From Gordionus sp. m RMFG-2023 (taxonomy: Eukaryota; Nematomorpha; Gordioida; Chordodea; Parachordodidae), in assembly GCF_954871325.1 (NCBI RefSeq), contig NC_088778.1:2389743-2453742 (forward strand): a stretch of 64,000 nucleotides of DNA. Reading direction: 5' to 3'. The notes under the pieces are model-generated. The model searched no databases and had not been told where the DNA came from. It worked only from the letters and a program-made list of their open reading frames with translations. Positions 25,563 to 38,986 of this stretch are shown piece after piece. A program made the translations under genes and the position numbers. Position 1 is the stretch's first letter, and each line of letters begins with the position of its first letter.

Positions 25563-27741
25563 CTTGACATAAATTGTAAAATGCTTGTTGCATAAAATAT
25601 AACGAAGCTTGAGATTTTCATTTTTGATATGTCGTGAAATAAATATATAAATCTGATGTTGACTAGCACAATGTTTCAAAAGTCGTACAATCAACAGCAG
25701 CGCAGTGTCCGAAAATTTTGGCGGTACATGCGAAAAATAAATTCGATGTCCCTTTAAACCCCAACTATTTACCTAAGCCTATTTAATTATTTTTACTCAT
25801 TCTGACAAAAATTTGAAATCATATAATATGGTAAATTGTTATAATTTTGATCTATGAGTTATCAATATTATAAAAAATAAAATAGGGCATATGCTATGTA
25901 TATAGCACAAATTTTTTACACCATACTTAAATTTTTTTTTTAAATAATTTGTTCGGTCCGATACGATCCTCAAACAATTTTTTTATTTATTTATCCCGAA
26001 AAGCCCTACTAATTAAAATATATTTTTTTTACCGGTATTTCCCGAATTTATTCAAATATACAAAAATTTGATATATTTAAAATACTATTCTATAAATAAA
26101 AAAATAATGGCTTATTATTTAAAAAAATTAAGCCCAACCTAGCTAGACACAAAAATTTGAAAAAGCCCTGCGGTTCGAAATTAGTTTTTGTCGAGCTTTG
26201 CAGATCATTAAATTATAAAATAAAAAACTAAAACATAGTATTTTAAATATTAACTTCTATGCCATTTTTATTTTCCGAAGTTGTTTTAATGTTACTTTTA
26301 TGTTAAAATTATACAAAGCATAAGATTTTTTAAAAAAAATTTAATTTTAAAAAAAATTATTAAAATTCGACCTTGGAAATTTTATTTGATAACATTAATC
26401 AACAAATTGAAATATTTCTTGAAAAAATATTTCTTTTTAGATTATTTAATAAAAACTAAGCTTTTAATTAAAAATATTTCACATATAATCTTTGTTAAAT
26501 TAAATTTTTAAAATTACAAATTTAGCAAATTTTAAATTCATATTGAGCACTATATTTCAATCTTCATTTTTCAAGAACAATAAATTTTTTTATATTTTTG
26601 ATAATGTTATAAAAAAATAATAATGAACACAATTTGACCTTTCACATTTTTTGAAGCTAGATAATATATCGTGGCCTAAAAGGTTAGCAGACAAAATAAT
26701 GAGAAAATGTATAAAAAAATTTGAATTTTCTAATTATAATATATTTAAGTGGTTTAAACAATAAAGCTCAACAGTCGGGGTTTGGCCGTTTAAATTAAAC
26801 TGAGCCCTGTCTTGTAATCTTTACAATCGTTTCCAAAATTTTGTTTGGTCTTTGCTATTGGATTCAACCTTGGTCCTATTTAAACAAGAAGCCAAATTTT
26901 TTTTATAATAAATGTATATACAATTTATTCAATCAATTTATATTTATTGTGAATATCTGTTAATGTTTATAATATTATAACATTAAACATTACTAAATTT
27001 TATTGATTATTCTTAAACCGATCCAATATCAAGAGAACATCAATAATGTAGTTGACGCTCTGACCTAACTGTAATAATGCTGTAACGGGTATTATTAAAG
27101 AACAGAAAGAGTGTAAATGATGCAGAAAGAAGGAACATAAATTTAATTCTAGGATTATTATACGTGGGTTATTTATTAACTTTTTATATGCTGATTATTT
27201 TTTTTTATACTTACTCAAAAAATATATCATTTTACCACGGGTTTTTGTTCCTAAAGAAGGGGGACAATATTACTTAATTTTGTTGATTATTTTAATGTAT
27301 ATTTGGGAGAGTTAATTTTTATGTACAAAGGATATTATTTATTTTTATATGAAAATAGAAGAATATAATATTTATTATTATTTTTGCATAAAAATTTTAT
27401 AAAAATTATTTAGTATTTTTGTTCCATCATGAATATCATTTGCGTTTTTTTTATAAAAATTAAAAAATAAAAAAGTTTGAATAAAATATTTGTGCAAATA
27501 TTCCTATTACTAATGCCTAGAAAGTCTCATAATTAAAAAATAATCAGTAAAAATTTAACACTGACTCAATATTATCATTTATTACTTTTATCGGGTCATG
27601 GCTTATATCAAGTGAAATAAAATTTCTAATATCAAAGAGACTGATATTATCATTTTAATATAAAATTATATTCATAATCAATTATAAAAATCTAATTAAT
27701 CTAAAATAAGATACAACATAATAGTAGTTAAAAAGTGATTA
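25563..27741. other. AT-rich stretch, scattered MITE-like debris
   Basis: No gene seen. The sequence ending TTTGCAGATCATTA near 26213 is one end of a possible relic of the same MITE family as 17.2 kb; its partner end was not found. A similar GC-richer patch lies at 26770-26880. Confidence 0.4.
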
Positions 27742-27753
27742 AATGGGAGGGAC

Positions 27754-29620
27754 CAGGCGCGTACGCAGGAATTCGGCCTGGGGGGGGATAATAAAATTTT
27801 TCAAGAAATATTATTGTTTTTTAAAAATATCAAGCATAAATTTATCAGGACTAATAACTATTTCTAATACACAATTTAAAATTAATGTGAATTATAAAAA
27901 AATTATATGTAAAGAATCACTTAAATGACTTAAAATAGAAATTTGAATTTTTTGAGCCTTTGCACATAAAGTTTCTTAGGAATAATTGCATTTTGTATGT
28001 TATATATTTACAATGTAAATCCAATCTTCGTTGTGATAGAGCTAATTTTTCAATTATCTCATTCTTGCTTGTTGTCAAATGCCTATGAATGTTCTAAAGA
28101 TCCAAACCTTTAAATCTACTTTCAGATGTTGTATTTCTTGGTATGTTTTTCAGAGACCTGCAGGCCCGGCCCCCGGGCCATACAGTATTTTAATTTTTTT
28201 TAAATAAACCCGGGCAGGGTCCGAAATTTTTTTAAAAAAACACCCAAGCCGGGCCTGAATTATTTTAAAAAACACCCAATCCGGGCTGTATTTTTTTAAA
28301 ACAGCCTATATTTGAAATCGTTATTATTAGCTATAAAAATCAAAAATAAATATAATTTATTTTAAAAAAATCTTGGCTGAGCCTGAAAATTTTATTTTAA
28401 AAAAAGCCGAGCCTGGCCTGTAAATTTTTTAAATAAAACCCAGGCCGGGCCTTAGAAAATCTTTAAAAAAATCCGGGTCGTGCCCTGCAAATGGTACTAC
28501 TGCAGGTCTCTGTTATTCTTCTTAAAAAAGATAATGTTCTCTCATTAGTTTACTAATGGGAAGAGTTTATAAACCCTTTTAATACATTGGGAATTTAATC
28601 TAAAATGTGTTTGAAATAATGCAGAGCATCCATAGCATTTTTTGGGACTATATCGGCCATAGTTAATCTTATAAACATAGTTATCCAGCTAGTAAGGCAT
28701 CATAAGATACTTTAACATCTTCATAATAAAAATCTAACAAATATTTTTTTTTCTATAACCATCTGAAAATGGTTGGGAAGACTTTTGTGGAAGTAATATT
28801 TGCAGATTAGTAAGTGCTGCATGATGATTAAAAATTCATATATTTCTGTTATAAATGTATCTGTATTTAAGATATAATCTTCTACTGATCCTATATTAAT
28901 GTTTTAACGATGAGCTTGCTACAAGTCGAGGGAGACAAATATAAAACACGTATAGCTCTGCCTTTGACTCAACAATAAAATATATAATATAAAATTATTC
29001 ATCAACATTAGTCCTAATTTCCTTGAGTTTTGATAAAATGCTCTCCGCTATTCTCATCTTCTTAATCAATGTCATGTTTTTAAAAAGTAATACTTAAAAT
29101 AGTTGTATAATTAAATAATACATTATAATGAGAAATAAAATTTGGAATAAGCATTGAATCCAATAATTTTCTTGCTTCTGAGGAAATATTTCTTTCAGGC
29201 CATGTGATATTTCAGTAATAGCAAATAATTGGCTCTTCTAACTCCCTAAAAGCTGTTACTACTTGATGGCAAAGACTCTATCTCGTTGGACAAGGTTGCT
29301 ATTTCTTTTTCCTTATTGGACAAGAAATTTCAGATATAATTATTATTTGACTAGAAATTTTAGATAAACGCCACTAAAAATTTGAAAATAATAAGTAAAT
29401 ATTACGCCGGAAAACTTGAAATCGAAATTAATTGATAAAATAACTTAGTAGATAAATGTAATAATAAATGTAATTAAATATATATTTATTATGAGATACG
29501 AATAAATATTAACAAATATAAACAATAATATTTTCAAAAAATATATCCGGCATCTGCATTTTTTGGCTTTGGGGGGGGAGAGGGGGGATTTTCCCCCCTG
29601 TTCTCCCCTGCTGCTACGCC
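27754..29620 (-). mobile_element. hAT-superfamily element relic (ZMYM1/DUF4371-like transposase), with a nested MITE
   Basis: About 1867 bp flanked by a 12-bp direct repeat (AATGGGAGGGAC at 27742-27753 and 29621-29632). The ends, CAGGCGCGTACGCAGG and inverted GGCGTAGCAGCAGG, are imperfect terminal repeats next to G-rich runs. Minus-strand translation gives pieces of a hAT transposase C-terminal half: ESILSKLKEIRTNVDE, then a PRL/EDY-like region, a decayed TLPIS...LRR stretch, and NTTSESRFKGL followed by NIHRHLTTSKNEIIEKL, the dimerisation region. Stops and frameshifts are many. The piece between the LRRI and NTTSE motifs is split by the MITE at 28151-28512. The N-terminal half of the transposase is missing. 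Confidence 0.75.
28151..28512. mobile_element. 362-bp MITE nested in the hAT relic
   Basis: Ends are CAGAGACCTGCAG and its exact inverse CTGCAGGTCTCTG. The interior repeats GGCCGGGCC-type GC patches alternating with A/T runs, like the MITE at 17201-17448, so it is a family member. A clean 8-bp duplication is not visible, unlike the 17.2-kb copy. Removing it rejoins the coding sequence of the surrounding transposase relic. Confidence 0.75.
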
Positions 29621-29632
29621 AATGGGAGGGAC

Positions 29633-30720
29633 AGTTATAACTTTATTAGTTTTAATAATGCCTTAATTTAACAATAATATGGGTGAGAAAATGCATAACG
29701 CTATGAAATATTCAAAGTGAAAAGGTATTAAAATCTACTCAAGAAATGTAGTTTTGAATTGAAAAACATTTATAATCTCAAGTGCTTTGACAATCCTACA
29801 TACTATTAAACCCTCTCTCCCTCTCTCCCCTTCTTAAATTCTATATTACTCTTCCTGTTTGTCAACAGATTATGAGGATACATAGTTAATAAAATTGTAC
29901 TAATTAAAAGTGACAATTGTCATAATTTTTACATTAAACTTTATTAATTCTTATTGAAATATTAAAATTGGGAAAGTGGCAGAGGGATTCGCGAAAAATT
30001 CGATCTGCATAATCCCTTTTTTTACGGCAAACATTTGCTATCACTAATATTCTATCTAACAATCTAACTTTTTCTCTTCCATTGAATAATCTTCCATGCC
30101 TCCTTATACTATTTTTTTTCTATCTCCCTTCTAATTACTACTACTTATTTTTAGATATCTCCTTTTTAAATCCCTTATCCCTTTTCTTAAATTTTTATAC
30201 ACTTAGTCTTTATAAATTAAAGCGACCCAATTAAATATCAAAATATTATGTAAATCTATTTGCCAAATATTGAGGCTTGCCTAATTATTTTGCTTTAATC
30301 CTTATCTGGCAGTTTTTAAAAATTGAGCCAAATCGTGTTTCTTACTAACTTATGATTATGATAAATGGTAAACCAGAAAATTTTGATTCAGTAATTTTTA
30401 AAACGATTAATAATAATCAGTTTAGATAAATAAATATCTATAATTATTTTGAGATAATTAAATATATTTTTATATAAATGTGCCAGCTACCTAGTTACTC
30501 TAGAATTTAATGTTTTCTGATTATTATTAAATTTAGAGTTAAGCAGAACGTTAGCAAATCAAAGTTTAGGTTCAGCCTCAGCCAAATTAAATTAGCATCA
30601 GCACAGGCTTAATCTTCTTCAATAAAATGGGTTTAAAAAGGCCCTCAAATTTTCTTAATTGAGCAAATTAAATAAGTGATAAAAATTAAAACATGGGTTT
30701 AAAAGGGTTTATTTTAAGTT
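29633..30720. other. AT-rich stretch with no supported gene
   Basis: Contains pyrimidine-rich tracts near 29.8 and 30.1 kb. I see no exon set, ORF or repeat worth naming. Confidence 0.5.
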
Positions 30721-30730
30721 TATTTTAAAG

Positions 30731-30830
30731 GTTGGTGATATATAAATGGAGTAACCATTGTATATTACTGTGCTATAGACTTACCTTTAAAAGTTGATAT
30801 AAATGGAGTAACCATTATATATTATTGTGA
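30731..30830. repeat. Tandem duplication, two copies of about 40 bp at a 62-66 bp period
   Basis: The segment with AAATGGAGTAACCATT (about 30731-30772) recurs at about 30793-30830 with a few changes. Confidence 0.65.
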
Positions 30831-30997
30831 TAAAATTGTACTTTTTGAATATGGTGGGTGTTATAATAATATTTGCACCATGGGGCATGGTGGGGGTAAT
30901 ATTAATTTCTGTATTATATGTTATGATTTTAGATTTTGATTTTTAAACCCTAAGCCTTAGACTCATTGAATGGAGTATAGATATCCGTCATAGGAAA

Positions 30998-31250
30998 TTA
31001 AGACCTCACGTTATGCAGGACAGAAAAGATTGTCTAATATATAAATTTTGTGATTATTAGCAAGTATAAATTTTTTTTGAAATATAATAAGAAAAAAAAT
31101 GATTGTGATAATATTGATATTTTTTTTGATTTCCAATATAGTGCACCCCCCCCCCCTTCCCTTCCCTTAACAAAATCCTGGTTATGACTAAGTATATATG
31201 CATTGCCTGACCTCTCATTGTCGGTCATAATATATAATGTGAGGTGTCTA
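30998..31250. repeat. Possible foldback element with a poly-C run
   Basis: AGACCTCAC near 31000 and its near-inverse GTGAGGTGTCT near 31240 enclose about 240 bp that includes a run of C residues near 31145. A minus-strand ORF here (31034-31264) has no recognisable protein content. Confidence 0.3.
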
Positions 31251-31339
31251 ATGCATAATGCCATTTTTTCATAACATATTAAAAGTATTTAAAAAAAAGA
31301 TGTAATAAAAATTACGAATATGAAATATTTTGCTATTGT

Positions 31340-32190
31340 TTAAAAAAAAATTAAAAGAAAATTATGGATGTGAAATGTTTGAATAATGTTGTAAATAAAA
31401 AAAAGAGTGATAAATGATACTCTCTGTTTCCTCCTCTTATCACCATATACTCCGTCTTTTCTCTATTTACTTTTAATCCGTGCGTTTCTAGGATATTTAT
31501 CCAACTCACTAATCTTTCTTTCATTTCATCCTTAGATTCGGCAAGTATCACAATACAAATATCATATTCCACGGGACTGTTTGAGGTACTATTTCTGTAC
31601 TGAAGAGTAGTGGGCTGAGAGCCGACCCTTGATGAACTCCTTCGGCTTTTGTGAAGCTTGCTGAAGTACCTGTTGTGCTACGGACCATTGTTGTATGGCC
31701 CATATATATATCCTCTTTTATTCTTATATATTTTTCGGAAACCTTTTTGTGGTGTAGCGCCCACCAGATATGTTTTCTTAGGATTCTATCGAAGGCCTTT
31801 TCTAGATTGAGAAAGACCATGTGTAGCTTGTTGTTCTTTTCCCTGTATTTTCACTAATTTTCCTAATTGCATGGATAGCATCGGTTGTTGATCTTCCAGG
31901 CATAAAACAAACTGAGTCTCTCCTATTTCGATTATATCTCTTAATCTTTTTTCTATTATTTTTTCTTATATTTAGACAGTGTGACATTAATTTTATGACC
32001 CTGTAATTTTGACAATTGTGTGGATCCCCTTTATTTTTGAAGATAGGAACTAGATAGCTATGCCTCCATTTTTGGGGAACCTCTTCATTTCCACGTATTT
32101 TATTGTACAGATTTGTGAGGAGATGTATTCCATCATCTCCTAGTGCTATAAGGCTTGCTATTGGAATATCGTCTGGACCCCAAAATTAAT
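31340..32190 (-). pseudogene. RTE-type non-LTR retrotransposon fragment (reverse transcriptase part)
   Basis: Minus-strand frames read in order: GPDDIPIASLIALGDDG, VPQKWRHSYLVPIFKNKGD, NYRVIKLMSHCL, CFMPGRSTTDAIHAIRK, VFLNLEKAFDR (palm motif A), GVHQGSALSPLLF (motif B), VILAESKDEMKERLVSWI, LETHGLKVNREKTEYM. These are RTE-clade reverse-transcriptase blocks. The catalytic YADD box expected just before VILAES is lost through a small deletion at about 31.56 kb, and frameshifts separate the other blocks. It lacks the endonuclease and abuts the broken unit E1. It is close in sequence to the copy at 61.4-63.8 kb, in opposite orientation. Confidence 0.85.
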
Positions 32191-32208
32191 TTCCTTAAAT
32201 TGTCATAC

Positions 32209-32313
32209 CCATGTCAATGATAAGAGTTTTATTTCCCACATCTAATATATTCAATTATAAATATAATATATTTAATTTATAAATTTTACATATACCGATT
32301 ATCAAATTTTGAG
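32209..32313 (-). pseudogene. Remnant of a microexon unit (E1: exon m and a dead exon l)
   Basis: Exon m at 32209-32241 is intact (33 nt, VGNKTLIIDM, AG and GT present). The neighbouring exon l, 32290-32313, keeps its donor, but its acceptor reads AA instead of AG. Exon n is absent: an RTE fragment abuts the unit at about 32190. No other exons of the unit were found up to 34 kb. This is a unit destroyed by insertion and decay. Confidence 0.45.
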
Positions 32314-34917
32314 TTTAAGATGTTTTCAATAATTGTAAATATTAAGTTAAATTTTGTATTTAGTCAATTTTTAAAAGAAAAAAATCTTCATGTTTCTGTG
32401 AATTTACTGATTTGGCAGCCTAGATTTTGAAGAATGCTAGGGTTAGTTTACCAAAAGTGGAAAGAGTGGTCGACTTAATATATATGAGAATATGTTCATT
32501 AGAAATTCTGAATATTTTAGATTTTTATAACAGGTGGGATTTTCTAAATTAATGATCGATTATTATTACTCCAAAACTTTTATTTAACATTTCTACTTTT
32601 TAATTTAAAGCAGGGAACAGTCCCGCAATCTTGCCTCATACTCCTTCATTGTGTTAGAAGTCGTTTTCTTAAAATAATTTTCGGACTTCTTACCCATTCT
32701 TATTTCACAAATTTACCATTTTACAACTTGTCTCCTAGCTCTAAAGTAATGAAGTAGCCTAAATGACTAAAAAATTTCTAGATAATCTAGAAACCCAGAA
32801 TTTTGCTTATTCGGATAGCTTAGATATTAAAAATTTTATCATATAAATTATATGGTTAAAAATTTTATTGATATAAAAATACCGGTTTGAGTTTAGGATC
32901 TGATAAAAATAGCACTCCATGGCTCAGGAGTTCTTAGAAAACAATTATATCGGTTACGTTCGAACCTTTAAATCCAGCTTAGTAATTGATAATAAATCTA
33001 ATAGATATTTTAAAAGAAGTACAGTTTTTTATAAATATATCCCTATTCTTTAAAAATTATATTGAGTGAGATAATTTAAATATTTACAAGATTCTCTTCT
33101 GTCAAATTTAACTATAAAAAACATTAAAATATACAGGTAGCTGGCACCGTTTAATAACAATATATAAAAATATCTAAAAATGATATTTCAACTTAAATTA
33201 AAAATACAATATCAAAGGGTTCTGGTTTACCAACTTTTTCAGTGGTTCCGCTTAGGTACGAATAACAAATTTTTAATCGTTCAGATTCGGTTCTATATAT
33301 TATTTTGGTTTGTATCCTTGAATATTCAAAACAGAAATTGAATCACTCTAATCCTTATTTTTATAATAATTTGCCCCATTAAAATTAATATAATTTATTA
33401 AAAATGCAATTTATTTTTAGTAAATGAATTTTATTTTCAATTTCAAATAGTCGCTTAGTTTAAAAAAATATTTAAAAAAATAATCATATGAAACTTTTCT
33501 TGAAAATTAATATATATTGATGAAAGAAAAAAATAAGATATATTATCTTAGATATTAAATAAAGAAATAAAGTAATATTTAGTTATAAAATATAATTAAA
33601 AGTTCATAGTTCACAAGTAACTTCGTTTAACTTTTAATTAATAATGTATTTTAAATTATGAGAAATTACTAAAAGTTGTATAAATAAATTTTCTCACATT
33701 TTTTTAAGTCGCCAAATTAATTTTTAATAAAACCTTTGCCCAATTTGACACTGATCATAATTAAAATATTTGAAAAATAGCTTAAAAGTAAAAAAATTTA
33801 AAATGTAATCTAGTCAAAGGTATAAATTATTATTAAATTAGAATGCATTAAAATTTTTTTTTTATTAAAATCAGACTTTTTTCAAAAAATATTATTAAAA
33901 TAATTGAAAATGATAAATATAACAATCAAGGTTCATCTTTGTAGTTTTAATTCAACATGTTTACAATATATATTTTTACTTATTTGCTTCAGAAGAATTT
34001 AATAAATTTTTATGTAACGATTATAGGAATTCACATTTCAGGTAAAATTTTCCCAACTATTTGTGACCTCATAGTCTTTTCTTGGACTAGATAAGAAATA
34101 TAGCTAAGAAGGGTCATACCTAAATCAAATTTTCCATGATTGATTATGAATATAAACTATTAAGCAAATATAAAAGCCTCGGAAATTTTATATTTTCGCC
34201 AATTCCAATTTTTACTAACAGACAACTCCTATCACTTTTAGTTTTATTTTTTAAATTTAGCTCATAAATTTAAATTACAAGCATTTGAACGGTTTTTATT
34301 AACGGCGATTATTAAATACGGTTGGAGATTTTTTTCATATATAAATTTACAAAATCGCGTAGTTTTCGCAATATTATTTTTGCTAATCTTAATTTAAAAT
34401 TGGCGAAATCGAACCGTTTAACATCGATAATTTAAACCTAGGAAACTAGTCAGAACATACGAATAAACATTTTTATATTTAACTATTATTCCTGTTAGGA
34501 ACCCACTTATGCTTTTCGAAAAATTGTTTTGGTACTACATTCATATATTATATTAAAATTGTGAAAGTGTATTAAAATTTTAACTAAAGGAAGCACCAAA
34601 AATTTTATACATCCATAAATTAATAGAAAAATAAATCAATAACTCTAAAGCCTGAATTATATTTAGCCAAGGTCAAAACAATTTACTCCAATCGAATTTT
34701 ATGATATTTTTTTTATACATAAAAATTAAAATCCATAAAAAAAGACATGATCCTTCCATAAAAATATTATAAATATAAATATATTTATACATTATAATTT
34801 TAAGATTTATTAAAATATATTAATTTATAAAAAAAAATAACTATCTTTTTTAAATATATAAGAATTTAAATAAGATAAAATTAAAAAAAAAACGATTTTA
34901 AATATATTTTATGCGAA
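32314..34917. other. AT-rich stretch with no supported gene
   Basis: No exon set, ORF or element recognised. Moderately GC-richer patches near 32.6 and 33.2 kb have no recognisable content. Confidence 0.5.
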
Positions 34918-35787
34918 TGTCCCGCAAAACGACCGCAATTAGAAATCTATGTGTGTGTATAACATTATAGGGATAGGCGCTTAATTATCACTTTTAAATA
35001 GGTAATAAGGTACTCCAAAAATAAGAAATAATACAGATGCAACTACAGTTGCGGCAATTGTAGTCACTAATCTTGTAGTAACATTCACAGAGATACTTAT
35101 CATCGCAATGTTGGTAGAATTTTTTTCCCATAATATTTAACGACTCTAATATAAGTGAAAAAAATGAGCAAGACTATCATCAATTTTTAAGACCTAAATC
35201 CAGGAGGTCTATTGACGATTTGAAAGATGGGAATACATATGCATTTCTAACAGATGCATCTAATAAGAGTAATATTCTCCGCTATTTTAACAAATTTAAG
35301 GTCGTTTCAATAAAACTATAAAATTTTTTCCCCTTAAATAGTGAAAAATCCAAAGACATAGCTAACCATATAATAGTAAATATAAGATTCGAGATTATCA
35401 ATAAATTGAATGTCAGCTTTCTGATCTGATAATATCTCAGTGAATTTGGTAAAGGCAGAGTGTATTTACAGAATTGAGTCAGCACAATGTAGGTTGCGAT
35501 ATGTTCCTAATATCCGCCATCGATAGAGTTTTAAATTATATAAACCTTTAAAAAAATATTTCTTAAATAAAGTTATAAAAGCTGTCCTAACATTTGGAAA
35601 AATTATTCAATAATAAATGGCAGAGGTATATTTAGGAAAGATTTCACATTTAGGAAATCTACTACATGCTGTTAATGGTAGTTGCAAGAAGAATCTTAAC
35701 AAAAATTCACAAAATCATGATGCAAATGTGTTCGTCTTTACAGTTAAAAATTGACAATAAATTTTATGGTGCCATTGCTAAAACTTA
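34918..35787 (+). mobile_element. hAT transposase copy 1, plus strand, internally deleted
   Basis: Colinear with the minus-strand copy next to it. Shared landmarks include CCGCAATTAGAAATCTA near the 5' end, AATACAGATGCAACTACA, ATGAGCAAG and ACAGATGCATCTAATAAG (TDASNK), and AAATTGACAATAAATTTTATGG near the 3' end. Relative to the other copy it lacks about 150 bp around the LHNS region and stops where the two copies meet at about 35787, without the dimerisation domain and without the outer terminal repeat. It has many stops. A minus-strand ORF at 35282-35485 is its antisense. Confidence 0.75.
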
Positions 35788-37723
35788 ATTATATTTTATT
35801 TGAGATTTAAATAACAGAACTAAATGTTTACCGTCGTTATTGAGATATTTATAAAATTCCTGGCATGATATATTATATATTTGTTTAACCATTAGCTCGG
35901 CCTCTAATGTTGTTAAAGCAATCCGATTTCCCTCCTTTTTCCAGACAGTCCTCATCAGGCTTAAAATGTGCTTGGATGAGGCATTAGAATTAGGCAAGGA
36001 GAAGACATACTCGCATATTTTTTCCAAGCATGAGGATTTATCGTTATTACGAAAAAATTCTACCCATTTCTCCTCTGCTTTTAGACCATCTAACTTTAAG
36101 TATTTAGGTTAATCATAAAAATAGAGGGATTACAATCTCCTCAAACGTGACATCAATGTCTTTCGTTATTTTTAATATATTTTATTTATTAAATTATAAA
36201 AACCATCAATTGATGGTTTCTGTTCTATGGTCATAATATTTATACATTTGTAAATAGAGTTATTAAAATCAAATTTTGATTGTAAATATTCTAAAATCGT
36301 GTTAATAAATATATCTGCTTCATTTAAAAATGTATTAATTAGAGTATTATTTGATTATTTTAATATCATATTTTTAGCAATAGCGCCATAAAATTTATTA
36401 TCAATTTTTAACTGTAGAGATAAACAGAGCTGTAGTATGATTTTGTAAATCTTTTTTAATAAAGAATATTCTGATTGCTACTGAATATTAACTGCATGAA
36501 GTAGATTTCAAACATGTGAAATGAATCCCAAATATGCTTCTGCCATTTCATACTCGAAAAATTTTCAAAATTTTAGGGCAGCTTTTTATTTAAGAATTAT
36601 TTTTTTAAGGGTTTGTAAAATTTTAAAATTCTATCGATATCAGGTATTAATGACAACCACTTGATACGTATATATCTCAATAACTCACACCATTCCAAGT
36701 CAGACCACTTCACCAACTCTTTTAATTAATTAACTCTTTTAGTTGATGAACTAAATAATTAAAACATTTCATCACAATGATTTCGACATCCACAGATAGT
36801 ACATTCATTGCCTTCTTGCAAGAATTATGAAGTAAATGGCATATATAGCCATTTGGTATTAATTCATTATTATGCTGCTTCAATTCTGTAAAAATGGTTT
36901 TTGCCAAAATTTACAGAGGCATTATCAGCGCAAAAGCTGACATGCAAATTATTGATAACCCTGAATCAGCTATATTTACCATTATGTGGTTGGATTTTTC
37001 ACTATCCGAGGAAAATTTTTTAACAGTTTTATTGAAATCTTATTCTTGTTGAAATAGCGAAAGATCGAGAGAAATGTATTAATATTTCCCTTATTAGATG
37101 CATCTGTTAGAATTGTATATGGATGGCCATCTTTCAAATTGTCTAGAATTGTCTTCTAGGATTCAGGTACTAAAACACTTGTGATAGCCTTGCTCATTTT
37201 TGTTCTGCCACAAGTAAGGTTTGCACTAATATTGGAGTCTTAAAACATCATGAGAAAAAGATTCGACCCACATTGTGATGATATAGCTCTGTGAATGTTG
37301 AACTATATGATAGATGTATATACGATTTCCGCAAATGTAGTTGCATCTGTATTATTTATTATTTTTAAGAATATTTTTGTATTCCAATCGATGTTAATAT
37401 ACTGTACTTACTTATAAGAATGAAATGATGTTGATTTATTATTGGATAAAAATAAAACAGGATAGATAGTAATTTACAAACTTGACATTTTTTTCGAATA
37501 AATATTTAAAATTTATTTTAAAAATATAAAAATAATCAATTAATTTCTCTAAAATTAATATTTATATATTAAAAACGTTAAAATATTTTTAAAAAAATGC
37601 GAAAGAAATTAAAAAATTGCGGTAGATTTCTAATTGCGGTAGTTTTGTGGGAGTGATATGTCTGCGCGTAAACTAAAATATTTCGGGAGTCTCCCGCTGA
37701 TAGGGGGAAACATGGCAACCCTG
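35788..37723 (-). mobile_element. hAT transposase copy 2, minus strand, more complete
   Basis: The 5' end is a hAT-like terminal repeat, CAGGGTTGCCATGTTTCCCC, reading leftwards from 37723. Minus-strand pieces in order: TDASNKGN, CADNASVNFGKNHF, LLHNS...LSVDVEIIVMK, LRYIRIKWLSLIPDIDRIL, LQLKIDNKFYGAIAKNM, FLNEADIFINTILEYL, then an open dimerisation domain at 35785-36027 (ICEYVFSLPNSNASS, LTTLEAELMVKQ, SCQEFYKYL). This is a hAT-superfamily transposase broken by several frameshifts. The 3' end meets the inverted first copy directly, so no 3' terminal repeat is seen. Confidence 0.8.
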
Positions 37724-38986
37724 ATCCACAATATGATGAAAGATCTTAAATATGATTTTGACCTAGACCTTAACCTATGGTACCAAGATGCGGCACTCTG
37801 ACTAAGTCTGAGTTTATTTATTTTGGCTAAGAAAGCTTTAAAATGTCTAATATATCAATTGTTGTCTATTTAAATTTCATTATTATTGAATTTCGACTTA
37901 AAAGATTTAATTTATTAATTATTTTCTATTTCAATTAAAAAATATTGACAAGTTTTATTATGATAAGCATGATAATTGTCATACTTCTGAATTAAATTAT
38001 GATAAAAGTTTCAGTAAACTTAAAACAAAACGCTAGAAAATCAAAATAAGCTTAAGATCAAACTTAGCCAATAAAAATCGACTTAGGCTTAACCTTCGCG
38101 AAATAAATAGTCTCAGGCTTAGCCTTCTCCAAAAAAGACAAAACAAAGCTAATTAGACAACAATACTTATCACTATATTACTAAAAGTAAAACTTGAACC
38201 AAATATTTTCATTAATTATCGTGTATAAAATGGCTATAAAATGTAATCTAAATTTTGCATTTATAGAAACCGCCCCCCTCTTCAATATATTTTTTGAACC
38301 CCCATCCACCCCTATTAATAATCATCTCATTTATTATGAATGAAAACAAAATATAAATAATCACTTGAACACAAATAATTTTATTAATGAAATATTACTT
38401 TCATTTGAATCAATGTTATTATAATGATTAATTAATAAATGAAAATCCCATGATTAAACACCTTGAATCAAAAGTTTTTAATAATATTGACAATGTGATA
38501 AAAAATAAACCCAAATATAAAAATGTTAAAAATAAATTTAGTTATTCTTCAGATTGGGTAATGTTTACATTGAGTTCTTTATCATATATAAAATTTATTA
38601 TAAATTATATATATTATATTAAAATATAAGTATAGTTTAAGTCTGTTTAAAGAAATTTAATTTTCGAAAATGGTTAAAAATTGAAAGATCCCTTAAATAT
38701 ATGGTTAAATTATTTTTTTAAATATGACCTTGACTACTAATAACACTGTGTGACAAATTCCGACTTGATTTTTTGGGAGAAAATAAAATACACATGTTTT
38801 AAGACAGTTTTTTATGAATATTCAAAATCCGCTGTCAGTTTTTTTCTAGCACGTCAGGTTCTTTAGTTATTTTAGGGTAAAGTGGCCAAAAAGATCATTT
38901 TTAGCACTTTTTGAAGGTTTATAACACGGTTCTAATGATCCCTAAAACTAAAAAATTATCTTAATTTTTGCAGTAAACCTTCCTTA

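Noticed and set aside
27235-27252. 15-nt AC...CT segment that would read TKTR in phase 1
   Set aside because: Isolated, with no neighbouring exons of the family; such short segments occur by chance in AT-rich DNA.
27743-27928. 61-codon plus-strand ORF
   Set aside because: Starts in the terminal repeat of a hAT relic and runs antisense to its transposase end.
31651-31857. 68-codon plus-strand ORF
   Set aside because: Antisense of the RTE reverse transcriptase fragment.
35282-35485. 67-codon minus-strand ORF
   Set aside because: Antisense of the plus-strand hAT copy.
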